Source of the DNA: JAPUIN01 sp041580375
GTDB lineage: Bacteria > Acidobacteriota > Polarisedimenticolia > Gp22-AA2
DNA length: 13,442 nt
Direction: 5' to 3'
Assembly: GCA_041580375.1 (NCBI GenBank)
Contig: JBFGDZ010000096.1
Coordinates: 1-13,442 of the forward strand
Under the pieces are notes generated by a model. The model worked only from the letters and a program-made list of their open reading frames with translations, had not been told where the DNA came from and searched no databases. Below are positions 6,442 through 13,442 of the stretch, in pieces. The position numbers were made by a program, and so were the translations under genes. Each line of letters opens with the position of its first letter. Position 1 is the stretch's first letter.

Positions 6442-8796
6442 ATGCCCGTGACACGATGCCCAACCTGCGGCGGGACGCTCGACGACGCGACGCGCTCGTG
6501 CGCGTCGTGCGGCGCGCGCGCCGCGACCGCGACGGGGCCGCCCACCGCCACCGCGCCGACGAGCGGCGGGCTCCCACCGCCCGGCGCGCGCTCCGACGTC
6601 TTCCCGCGCGACTTCGGACATTTCCGGCTGCGCCGCGAGATCGGGCACGGCGGCATGGGCGTCGTCTACGAGGCGGAGGACACGAAACTGCTCCGCCGCG
6701 TCGCCCTGAAGACGCTTTTCCCGCTCGAGAGGGGCGAGCGATCGCGCGAGCGGTTCCTGCGCGAGGCGCGCATCGCCGGCGCGCTCGATCATCCCAACCT
6801 CGTCCCGGTGCACGACTACGGCGCCATCGAGGGCGTCGCGTACTACACCATGCCGCTCGTGCAGGGGATCTCGCTCGAGGAGGCCATCCCGTTCCTGCAC
6901 GGACGCGGCGCGGGCGACCGGCCGGCGCACCTGCGCGTGCCGGAGGACGACGCCGACCGTGTCCGCCTCGTCGTGCGCTGGTTCGAGGGGGCGCTGGCCG
7001 GCCTGCAGCGCGCGCACGACCTCGGCATCGTGCACCGCGACATCAAGCCGTCCAATCTGATCCTGGACGCGAGCACGGGGCAGTTGCGGCTCACCGACTT
7101 CGGCGTCGCGCGCGCCCGGCATCTCACCGGCCTGACGCAGCAGGGCACGCTCGTCGGGACGATCGGCTACATGTCGCCCGAGCAGGTGCAGCGCGACCTC
7201 GACGCCATCGGCCCCGCGTCCGATATCTACTCCATGGGCGTGACGCTCTACCGCGCCCTGGTCGACGACCTGCCGTATTCGGCCGAGGTCGCCGGCAGTT
7301 ACCTCGAGCGGATCGTCTCGGCGCCGCTCGAGCTGCAGCGCGTCGGCGTGCCGGCCCTGCCGCGCGATCTCCTCACAATCCTGGAGAAGGCGATGGAAAA
7401 ATCGCCGGGACGCCGTTATCCGAGCGCGCGGGCCTTCGCCGAAGACCTCGGACGCTTCGTGCGCTACGAGCCGATCGGCGCGCGGCCCGTGGGGCCGGTC
7501 GGCCGGCTCGCGCGCTGGGCGCAGCGCAAGCCGGCGACCGCGGCGCTCTCCGCGATCCTGATCGTCGCCGCACTCACCGTGGGCGTCCTCGTCCGGGTCC
7601 AGCAGCGCTCCTCGCGCATACTGCGGGCCCAGAGGGTGGAGGCGCAGACCGTGGAGGGGCAATACGCCTCGCTCGCCGGGGACCACGCCGGGGCGCTGCG
7701 GCTGTTCGATCGGGCGATCGCGACGAATCCCCGGCACTTCGAGGCGCGCATCGGCCGCGCTCTGGCCCTGTACGATCTCCTGAGCGACGAGAACGATCCC
7801 GGCCGGATCGAGCGGGCGCTGGAGGACCTGCGCGTGGCGGGATCGATCCGGCCCGACCTCTCCTCCGTGCACCTGCTGCGCGCGCACCTGCTGCGCAGGA
7901 GGGGGGACGAGGCCGGGGCCCTCGAGGAGAAGGGGATCGCGGACGCGCTCCCGCCGCGCGTCGCACTCGACTACCGGCTGCGCGGCGACATCGCCTTCCG
8001 CGAGGGGGACTGCCCCGCCGCCGTCCCGCTCTTCACGGAGGCGATCGAGATCGACCCGCAATCGTTCTGGGCCATCCTGCAAAGGGGACGCTGCCATCTG
8101 CGCGCCGGCGATCTGGTCCGGGCCCGCATCGACTACGAGGTCGCCACCCACCTGTTCCCCGACCACGCCTACCCGCACAACAATCTGGGCAACGTCCTGA
8201 GGGAGCAGGGCGAGACCGGGGAGGCCCTGGCGGAGTTCCGCCGGGCGCTCGCTCTCGATCCCGGTAACGCCACGATCCACTTCAACTACGGCGAGACGCT
8301 GAGGCTCGCGGGGAACGTCCGCGAGGCCGAGGAGTCCTTCCGGCGCGCTCTGGAGATCGATCCGCTCCTGATCAACGCGCGCAACAACCTGGGCGTGATC
8401 CTGTTGGATTCGGGGCTCGAGGGGGAGGCGATCCGGGAGTTCGGCGAGGCGGTCCGCAATGAGACGTCGCGCGAAAAGCCGGACGCCGCGGAGCTGGCGA
8501 TCGCCCACACAAACCTGTGCGATCTGTTCATCGCGCGCGGCGACGCGGCGGCCGCCGCCGAGCCCTGCCTGCGCGCCGTCGAGACGGCCCCGGACAACCC
8601 GATCTCGCACTACAACCTGGCCCTGTACCGGATGCTGACCGGGGATCCGGCCGCGGCGCTCGACGCCCTGGAGCGCGACGTCGCGCTGGGAGACACCGAC
8701 GCCGACTACCTCCTCGCCGACGCGTCCTTCGCGCCACTGCGATCCCACCCGCGCTTCCGCGCCCTCGTCGAGCGCATGCGGGCGGCGGCGCGCTAG
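6442..8796 (+). CDS. Membrane Ser/Thr protein kinase with zinc ribbon and TPR array (PknB type)
   Basis: The protein has 784 residues. A zinc ribbon lies at the N-terminus (C6, C9, C20, C23). The kinase domain, about 61-340, has all key residues: glycine loop GHGGMG at 68-73, ATP lysine K90 in VALK, helix-C glutamate E108, HRDIKPSN with D200 and N205, DFG with D219, and SPE at 245-247. It should therefore be active and phosphorylate Ser/Thr. An RKPATAAL linker leads into one membrane segment at about 365-384. From about 407 to 760 there are roughly eight TPR-like units (for example NNLGNVLREQGETGEALAEF), predicted to lie outside the cytoplasm if the kinase is inside. The start is ATG at 6442, with GGGG at 6432-6435. 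The gene is divergent from the protease operon with 138 bp between starts. This architecture is common in Acidobacteria and Planctomycetes. The signal and substrates are unknown. Confidence 0.93.
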   Translation: MPVTRCPTCGGTLDDATRSCASCGARAATATGPPTATAPTSGGLPPPGARSDVFPRDFGHFRLRREIGHGGMGVVYEAEDTKLLRRVALKTLFPLERGERSRERFLREARIAGALDHPNLVPVHDYGAIEGVAYYTMPLVQGISLEEAIPFLHGRGAGDRPAHLRVPEDDADRVRLVVRWFEGALAGLQRAHDLGIVHRDIKPSNLILDASTGQLRLTDFGVARARHLTGLTQQGTLVGTIGYMSPEQVQRDLDAIGPASDIYSMGVTLYRALVDDLPYSAEVAGSYLERIVSAPLELQRVGVPALPRDLLTILEKAMEKSPGRRYPSARAFAEDLGRFVRYEPIGARPVGPVGRLARWAQRKPATAALSAILIVAALTVGVLVRVQQRSSRILRAQRVEAQTVEGQYASLAGDHAGALRLFDRAIATNPRHFEARIGRALALYDLLSDENDPGRIERALEDLRVAGSIRPDLSSVHLLRAHLLRRRGDEAGALEEKGIADALPPRVALDYRLRGDIAFREGDCPAAVPLFTEAIEIDPQSFWAILQRGRCHLRAGDLVRARIDYEVATHLFPDHAYPHNNLGNVLREQGETGEALAEFRRALALDPGNATIHFNYGETLRLAGNVREAEESFRRALEIDPLLINARNNLGVILLDSGLEGEAIREFGEAVRNETSREKPDAAELAIAHTNLCDLFIARGDAAAAAEPCLRAVETAPDNPISHYNLALYRMLTGDPAAALDALERDVALGDTDADYLLADASFAPLRSHPRFRALVERMRAAAR

Positions 8797-8818
8797 CGCC
8801 CGGCGCCGGACGGGCACC

Positions 8819-8871
8819 GGGGGGCGGGAGCCGCGCCGCGCCCGCCCCCCCGGGGCGCTCCGAAACGCCCC
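8819..8871 (+). terminator. GC-rich hairpins after the kinase gene, possible terminator
   Basis: A perfect 10-bp stem, GGGGGGCGGG (8819-8828) with CCCGCCCCCC (8841-8850), encloses 12 bases. A second stem, GGGGCG (8852-8857) with CGCCCC (8866-8871), follows at once with an 8-base loop. Neither has a T-run after it, so intrinsic termination is uncertain, but the position 22 bases past the stop fits. Confidence 0.45.
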
Positions 8872-8912
8872 GTCCCACTTGACATCCGGAGATGCGGGCT
8901 CCACGTTGAGCC

Positions 8913-8919
8913 GGGGAGG
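8913..8919 (+). promoter_or_regulatory. Ribosome binding site that decides the start of the PH-like gene
   Basis: GGGGAGG stands seven bases before ATG at 8927. The frame is open back to a TTG at 8879, but that TTG has no binding site, so the ATG is preferred and the protein is 16 residues shorter. Confidence 0.75.
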
Positions 8920-8926
8920 CAGAACC

Positions 8927-9319
8927 ATGGCCATGACAGGCTCCGCGCTGAGACGATCGCCCGATCCACGCTACGAGGCCCCGTCCAAACCGGTCTACAC
9001 GCAGCGCATCTCGGTGCGCATCTACCCGAGCGGCTTCCACTGGACGGGATGGGGCTCCCATCTCGAGCGGTTGAAGGCGAGCTGGCCGCTCGGCAAGCTG
9101 GCGCTGTACCGGGACCATCTCACGATCGGTTCGTTCATGCGCACCTACCGGCTCGACTACGCGGACGTGAAGCGGATCCGCAAGACCCTCCTGTTCAGCG
9201 TCCAGATCGAGCACGACGACGGGACCGTCCCGGGCTGCGTGTTCATGCAGGGCTGGTTCCTGCTCAACTCCATCCGCCAGGCGGTCCGCGCCAACGGCCT
9301 CAGGATCCGGGTCGAGTAA
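8927..9319 (+). CDS. Hypothetical 130-residue protein, possible bacterial PH-like fold
   Basis: I do not recognise a named family. There is no signal peptide or membrane segment, so it is likely cytoplasmic. The first 30 residues are polar and probably disordered. From about residue 28 the sequence alternates short beta-like stretches: RISVRIYPSGFHW, GKLALYRDHLTIGSF, YRLDYADVKRIRKT, FSVQIEHDDGT, PGCVFMQG. It ends with a helix-like segment, WFLLNSIRQAVRANG. Several strands, a central 'DYADVKRI' turn and one terminal helix resemble bacterial PH-like domains; that is inference from pattern only. The gene lies 130 bp after the kinase and 104 bp before the methyltransferase on the same strand. No functional link can be shown. 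Confidence 0.75.
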   Translation: MAMTGSALRRSPDPRYEAPSKPVYTQRISVRIYPSGFHWTGWGSHLERLKASWPLGKLALYRDHLTIGSFMRTYRLDYADVKRIRKTLLFSVQIEHDDGTVPGCVFMQGWFLLNSIRQAVRANGLRIRVE

Positions 9320-9423
9320 CCGAAGCGATCCGGCAGTCGAATCGATCCGCCCCGCGTCCCCCCATTCCACCGCTCCGTGCGGTAGACTGTCCGATATCCC
9401 GAGGGGAAAGGAAGGGCAGACCG

Positions 9424-10914
9424 ATGTACAGGCGGCCGCGGCTCACCATGCTGACCGACGACGACGTCAAGATGATCCACGAGGCCTCGCTCGAGATTCT
9501 CGAGAAGACCGGCGTGATGTACGACAACAAGACGGCGCTCGACGTGATGGAGGCGCACGGCCAGAAGGTCGACCGCGAGAACGGCATCGCCTGGATCCGG
9601 CCGGAGATCGTGGAGAAGTGCATCAAGACGGCGCCCCGCCGGTTCACGCTGGCGTCGCGGGACGGCAGGAACGACGCCGTCATCGACGGCGAGAAGATGC
9701 ACCACATGACGACCGGGCAGGCCTCCTTCACGCTCGACCACGAGACGGGCCAGCACCGCACCTCGACGCTCCGCGATCTGACGCAGAGCACGCTGCTGGC
9801 CGACGCGCTCGAGCCGATCAAGGTCGTCTGGTCGACCGTCTTCCCGACCGACGCCTCGACCGACCGGCGGGCGCTGTTCGAGATGGCGGCCTCGTACATG
9901 TGGTCGTCGAAGCATTTCGAGATGGTCGGCGGCGTGCAGGACCCCGAGGACGTGCCGTACCTGCTGGCGATGCTCGACGCGGTGTACGGCGACCGCCGCA
10001 AGCAGCGCGACCGGCCGATCTTCTCGATGATCACCTGCCCGGTGTCGCCGCTGAAGCACGACGACGCGATGACCGAGGCGTGCATCGCGCTGGCGAAGGA
10101 GTGGGTGCCGATCGTCTTCTGGCCGATGGCGCTGCAGGGGGCGACCTCGCCGATCACCCCGGCCGGGACGCTGCTGGCGACGAACGTCGAGTTCCTCAGC
10201 GGCCTGGTGCTCTACCAGCTCGTGCAGCCGGGGCTGCCGATGATCTATCCCTCGGGCCCCGAGACGCTCGACATGAAGACGAGCCTGGCGTGCACCGGCT
10301 CGCCCGAGCGCAACGTCTGGAACCTCGGCTTCGCTCAGATGACGAAGTTCTACGACGTGCCGTACATGGGATCCGGCCTCGGCTCGGACGCCAAGACGCA
10401 CGGCGTCCAGACCGCTTACGAGAGCATGGCGACCGGCCTGACGTCGGTGCTGGCGGGGTGCGAGCTGCTCACCGGAGTCGTCACGATGAACGACACCAAC
10501 ACCTTCTCGCTCGTGCAGATGGTGCTCGACGAGGAGATCTGCAACATCCTGACCTACATCCGCAACGGCATCGACATGTCGAAGGAGACGCTGATGGCCG
10601 ACGCCATCCACCGCGTCGGCCATTCCCCCAACCACCACCTCGCCGAGCCGGCCACGATGAAGTTCATCAAGTCGGACAGGGCCTACTGGCCGCGCATCTC
10701 GTTCCGCGGCACCTACGGCGACTGGAAGCGCCGCGGCAAGGACGAGGTCGACCTGGCGCGCGACCGCATGAAGGCGCTGCTCGACGCGCACGAGCACGAC
10801 CCGCTTCCCGCCGAGGTGCAGAAGGAGCTGCGCCGCATCCTCGTCGAGCGCACCGACTACGCGCCGAACGATCCGCGCATCGAGGGCGTCTTCCGCCACC
10901 CGTGGAAGGGCTGA
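9424..10914 (+). CDS. MttB-superfamily methyltransferase, non-pyrrolysine (MtgB-like)
   Basis: The 496-residue length is normal for the trimethylamine methyltransferase (MttB) superfamily. Family landmarks are visible: IHEASLEILEKTGVMYDN near the N-terminus, RFTLASRDGRNDAVI, the GSPERN segment, GSGLGSDAKTHGVQTAYES around residues 317-334, and a C-terminal GHSPNHHLAEPATM. The frame has no in-frame TAG. Archaeal MttB carries pyrrolysine near residue 334, so this belongs to the larger non-pyrrolysine group, whose known members (MtgB and relatives) move a methyl group from glycine betaine or similar quaternary amines to a corrinoid protein. The exact substrate cannot be read here. The start is ATG at 9424, with AGGAAGGG at 9409-9416. 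No corrinoid protein, activase or transporter gene lies in the window. The gene converges with the next one, leaving 39 bp. Confidence 0.9.
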   Translation: MYRRPRLTMLTDDDVKMIHEASLEILEKTGVMYDNKTALDVMEAHGQKVDRENGIAWIRPEIVEKCIKTAPRRFTLASRDGRNDAVIDGEKMHHMTTGQASFTLDHETGQHRTSTLRDLTQSTLLADALEPIKVVWSTVFPTDASTDRRALFEMAASYMWSSKHFEMVGGVQDPEDVPYLLAMLDAVYGDRRKQRDRPIFSMITCPVSPLKHDDAMTEACIALAKEWVPIVFWPMALQGATSPITPAGTLLATNVEFLSGLVLYQLVQPGLPMIYPSGPETLDMKTSLACTGSPERNVWNLGFAQMTKFYDVPYMGSGLGSDAKTHGVQTAYESMATGLTSVLAGCELLTGVVTMNDTNTFSLVQMVLDEEICNILTYIRNGIDMSKETLMADAIHRVGHSPNHHLAEPATMKFIKSDRAYWPRISFRGTYGDWKRRGKDEVDLARDRMKALLDAHEHDPLPAEVQKELRRILVERTDYAPNDPRIEGVFRHPWKG

Positions 10915-10953
10915 GCCGGGACGACGGAGGATCGGGCGCCGGGATCGCGGGCG

Positions 10954-13050
10954 TCAGCGGATGGCGATGAGGGCGCGGCCGTCGCGCGCGGCGCCGGGGT
11001 CGAGGATGACGCCCCGGATGACGTACTCGGCCGGGAAGGGAACGCGCTCACCGAGGTCGTCCACCTGATTCCAGAAGAAGGGGAAGCGCTTCACCTGCCC
11101 CGGGTCGAGCCGCACCTCGACCGGGCCGCCGCCGCAGTCGGCGTGCCGCGCGTGATCGTAGAGGATCGCGCCCGAGCGCTCCTCGACGGTGAACGACGCC
11201 AGGCAGCCGGTGTCCGAGCGCAGGATGATCGTCGAGGTGCCGCCGTTCCGGACGTCGACGAAAGGCCGGACCTGCTCGCCGGGCGCGTGAATCGGCTTCG
11301 TCACAACCTGCACCCACGTCCCGGGCACGATCACCGGTCTCGTCGTGAATCCGTCGGGAACCTCCTCGAAGCTGTCGAGATAGCCCCGGATGACGTAGTC
11401 GTCCGGCACCGGCAGGGAATTCCCCGCGTCATCGACCTGGTTCCAGTTGAAGAAGAACGCGTGGCGCTGGCCCGGCTGGAGCGTCAGATCCGTCAGAACG
11501 GCCGGGCAGCCGACGTGCCGCCAGTACGCGTACAGCACCCGCCCCGACATCTCCTCGACGTCGAAGAACGCCTGGCAACCGCTCGGGAAGTTCAGGGTGA
11601 CCGGAGCGGCGGTGTTGTTGCGCACGCCGACCTCGATCGAGGCCGGCTGGCCGGGCGCGTACCAGATCCGGTCGGTCACGACGTCGACCTCGATCGGCGG
11701 CTTCGGCGGGGGCCGGATCGTGATCGATGTGCGGCCGTCCGGCACCTCCTCGACGCTCTCGACGACGCCGCGGATGATGTAGGTCAGCGGTGCGAACGCC
11801 TGCCGGCCGGAATCCAGGATCATGTCCCACGCGAACGGCCAGGCGATCGTCTCCCCGGGCTGGACGATCCGCCGCGTCGGCACGCCCGGACAGATCGACG
11901 GCGAGGTGAACCATATGCCCCCGCTCGTGTCCTCGACCCGGAAGTGCGCCTCGCACCCCCCGAACGTGAGGGCCGCAGGCTCGGCGCCGATGTTGGTGAC
12001 CGCCACCTCGATCTTGACCTCGTCGCCCAGGACGTATTCCGTCCTGTCGGTCCGGACGGTGGTGGCGAACGGGGAACCGCCGGGAAGAAGAGCGATTGCG
12101 GCCGGTCGCGCCGGCAGGAACTCCCAGTCCGGCAGCCGCCCGCGGACGATCAAATCGTCCGGCGCCGGCACAGGCCGTCCGGCGTCGTCCACCTGGTTCC
12201 ACGTGAACGGATAGAGATGGCTCCGGTATGGCCCGAGGGTCAGCTCCGTGAGCGCGTCGCCGCACCCGATGTGCAACTCATGGTCGTACAGGGTGCGGCG
12301 CGTTCGTGACTCGACGCTGAAGAACGCCTGGCAGGTGCTCGTGAAGTTCAGCGTGACCGGGGCGGCCGTCCCGTTGATGGCGAGGACGCCGACCTGGACC
12401 GGCTCGGCCGGCCCGTAGACAGGCCGGTCGGTGTGCGTCGCCACCTCGACGCCGGCCGGCCGCGGGCAGGGGTTGTGATTCGGCCGCTCCGGGCCCGGGC
12501 CGCCGCCCAGCCGCACCCGCCCCAGGCTCCCCTCGACGAGTCCGGCGTTCCCCGACACCAGGTAGAAGACGATCGTGTCCGGGGGAGGGGTGCCCCCCGC
12601 GTAGCCGGGCGGGCCGGGCCACGAGCAGAGACGGTTCGCCATCCCGCCCAGACCGTACGGCTGCGTGTAGACCCCGGTCGAGCGGAGCACATCGATCAGG
12701 CCGGTGTAGAGATTGAACGACTCGAACCCGGCCTCCGGCTGCCAGACGATGCGGGACGGATCCGGCACCGAGACGAGGATCAGCCCGTCGTCCAGGTCGC
12801 AGGCGTCCCCCTCGCCATCCCCGTCGAGATCGTTCTGATCCGGATTGGGGACGGCCGGGCAGTTGTCGCGGTTGTCGGGGACCCCGTCCCCATCCGCGTC
12901 GGGCGCGGCCGGCTCGAAGGCGTCCGCCGACGGGGCCGCGAGGAGGACCGCAGGGACGACCGCCAGAGCGAAGAGCAGGAGCGCGCCGGCGACGAGGCCG
13001 GCGTTTCGGCCGCCGCGAAGGATCACCGGGACGTGGTGAGAACGGATCAT
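10954..13050 (-). CDS. Exported protein with four tandem BsuPI-like domains
   Basis: The protein has 698 residues. The signal peptide is long (hydrophobic about 17-40, cleavage after ADA at 44). Thrombospondin type 3 calcium repeats follow at 51-85 (DADGDGVPD, DLDGDGEGD; C64 and C84). An FN3-like module at about 97-196 ends in PNHNPCP. Four repeats of about 125 residues fill 200-698; each has strands like those of BsuPI intracellular-proteinase-inhibitor-like domains, a conserved Trp (W284, W408, W536, W660), and two cysteines that could form a disulphide. Repeats 1, 3 and 4 keep WNQVDD; repeat 2 has WDMILD instead. The start is ATG at 13050, because it is followed directly by the signal peptide and preceded by GGTGGG; an upstream in-frame TTG at 13089 lacks a binding site. 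It is likely a cell-surface or secreted binding protein. Protease inhibition is not implied by the fold name alone. Confidence 0.88.
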   Translation of the reverse strand: MIRSHHVPVILRGGRNAGLVAGALLLFALAVVPAVLLAAPSADAFEPAAPDADGDGVPDNRDNCPAVPNPDQNDLDGDGEGDACDLDDGLILVSVPDPSRIVWQPEAGFESFNLYTGLIDVLRSTGVYTQPYGLGGMANRLCSWPGPPGYAGGTPPPDTIVFYLVSGNAGLVEGSLGRVRLGGGPGPERPNHNPCPRPAGVEVATHTDRPVYGPAEPVQVGVLAINGTAAPVTLNFTSTCQAFFSVESRTRRTLYDHELHIGCGDALTELTLGPYRSHLYPFTWNQVDDAGRPVPAPDDLIVRGRLPDWEFLPARPAAIALLPGGSPFATTVRTDRTEYVLGDEVKIEVAVTNIGAEPAALTFGGCEAHFRVEDTSGGIWFTSPSICPGVPTRRIVQPGETIAWPFAWDMILDSGRQAFAPLTYIIRGVVESVEEVPDGRTSITIRPPPKPPIEVDVVTDRIWYAPGQPASIEVGVRNNTAAPVTLNFPSGCQAFFDVEEMSGRVLYAYWRHVGCPAVLTDLTLQPGQRHAFFFNWNQVDDAGNSLPVPDDYVIRGYLDSFEEVPDGFTTRPVIVPGTWVQVVTKPIHAPGEQVRPFVDVRNGGTSTIILRSDTGCLASFTVEERSGAILYDHARHADCGGGPVEVRLDPGQVKRFPFFWNQVDDLGERVPFPAEYVIRGVILDPGAARDGRALIAIR

Positions 13051-13442
13051 GCGGCCCACCCGGGGACGACGTGCACGCTGTTCTGACAAGCGGCGAGTGA
13101 ACCCAATATCCCACTAAGCGAGATCCCGGGGGCGACGATGGCCGAAACTGCCAATTCCGCGAAATGATCCCTTGTGGACCCGATTCCGAACGCCAATGAA
13201 CCGGTTTGTGCCCGTTCTGAGCGGCGAATCGCCGTTTCCGATCGCACGCGGATCGGCTGACCGGGCACCGGGTGACGTGTCAGTCAGACGGATGGGACGA
13301 TCCGCGGGACGGTACCGCGACCACGCGAGCGTGTGTGGCGCAGGGGATTGCCGGATGCCCGGTCGAGCCTGTCGGACGTCCGGGCCGGGCGGGCGCCGGG
13401 GTCAGCGCCGGCTATTCGCCGCCGCCCGCCAGGGCCGCTGCC
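13051..13442. other. Intergenic region upstream of the BsuPI-repeat gene
   Basis: I see no confident gene in these 392 bases. The part from about 13085 to 13220 is visibly less GC-rich than the rest, as expected for a promoter region of the minus-strand gene, but I could not pick out a clear -35/-10 pair. A minus-strand stop TAG at 13412-13414 could be the end of a gene entering from the right; only about 30 coding bases would be visible, so it is not called. Confidence 0.5.
13222..13256. promoter_or_regulatory. Two adjacent palindromes, operator-like
   Basis: CGGCGA (13222-13227) and TCGCCG (13229-13234) form a 13-base palindrome with a one-base centre. Four bases on, CCGATC (13238-13243) and GATCGG (13251-13256) are perfect 6-bp arms around 7 bases. 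They lie about 170-205 bases upstream of the BsuPI-repeat gene. They could be regulator sites or short hairpins; function is unproven. Confidence 0.35.

Noticed and set aside
8879..8884. Perfect TTGACA before the PH-like gene
   Set aside because: At 17 bases the partner hexamer is CACGTT, a poor -10, and transcription would start within the ribosome binding site. The same bases also form a TTG start that lacks a binding site.
6403..8934. Long minus-strand open frame opposite the kinase
   Set aside because: The plus strand carries every kinase motif and the TPR array; the antisense product is low-complexity.
9157..10899. Long minus-strand open frame opposite the methyltransferase
   Set aside because: His/Arg/Val-rich shadow of a clear MttB-family gene.
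9424..10914. Possible pyrrolysine-containing MttB
   Set aside because: The frame is continuous to TGA at 10912-10914 with no in-frame TAG, so pyrrolysine is not used.
13047..13268. 73-codon minus-strand open frame upstream of the BsuPI-repeat gene
   Set aside because: No ribosome binding site, no recognisable domain, overlaps the start of the real gene, and lies in the expected promoter region.
13391..13442. Possible 3' end of a minus-strand gene (TAG at 13412-13414) followed by a short GGCGC/GCGCC hairpin
   Set aside because: Only about 30 coding bases would be visible, another frame also ends nearby, and the stem is 5 bp without a T-run.

Overview
The window is uniformly GC-rich (by eye about 70%) and carries seven protein-coding genes and no RNA gene, CRISPR array or insertion sequence that I can see. 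Four of the seven are exported proteins built from modules common in large surface or secreted proteins of environmental bacteria: calcium-binding thrombospondin type 3 repeats, an FG-GAP propeller, BsuPI-like domains and a tail-fibre-like protein. The soluble genes are a Ser/Thr kinase with TPR repeats, a small PH-like protein and a non-pyrrolysine MttB-family methyltransferase. This mix best fits an uncultivated Acidobacteriota-like or Eisenbacteria-like lineage. That is inference from gene style only; no marker gene is present.

Left block, minus strand (6303 down to the window edge): three exported proteins in a row. A 198-residue secreted companion overlaps by ATGA the start of a 1469-residue mosaic protein. 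The mosaic has a matrixin-like zinc protease domain (H208/E209/H212/H218, Met-turn M240), then a carboxypeptidase-regulatory-like domain, a pre-peptidase-C-like domain, thrombospondin type 3 repeats, an SbsA-like Ig domain, seven FG-GAP blades and a terminal FN3-like module. After 90 bp comes a tail-fibre-like secreted protein that runs off the left edge. A TTGACA/GATACT promoter candidate lies upstream of the companion gene.

Middle block, plus strand (6442-10914): a PknB-type kinase transcribed divergently from the protease operon, with an N-terminal zinc ribbon, one membrane segment and a C-terminal TPR array. After strong GC hairpins come a 130-residue PH-like protein of unknown role and a 496-residue MttB-superfamily methyltransferase with no corrinoid partner in view.

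Right block, minus strand (13050-10954), convergent with the methyltransferase: a 698-residue exported protein with thrombospondin type 3 repeats, the same roughly 100-residue FN3-like module that ends the protease, and four tandem BsuPI-like domains each with a cysteine pair. The last 390 bp are intergenic and hold two adjacent palindromes.

The most notable candidate is the secreted protease-propeller with its coupled companion, next to a divergently transcribed kinase. The link between the two blocks is positional only.
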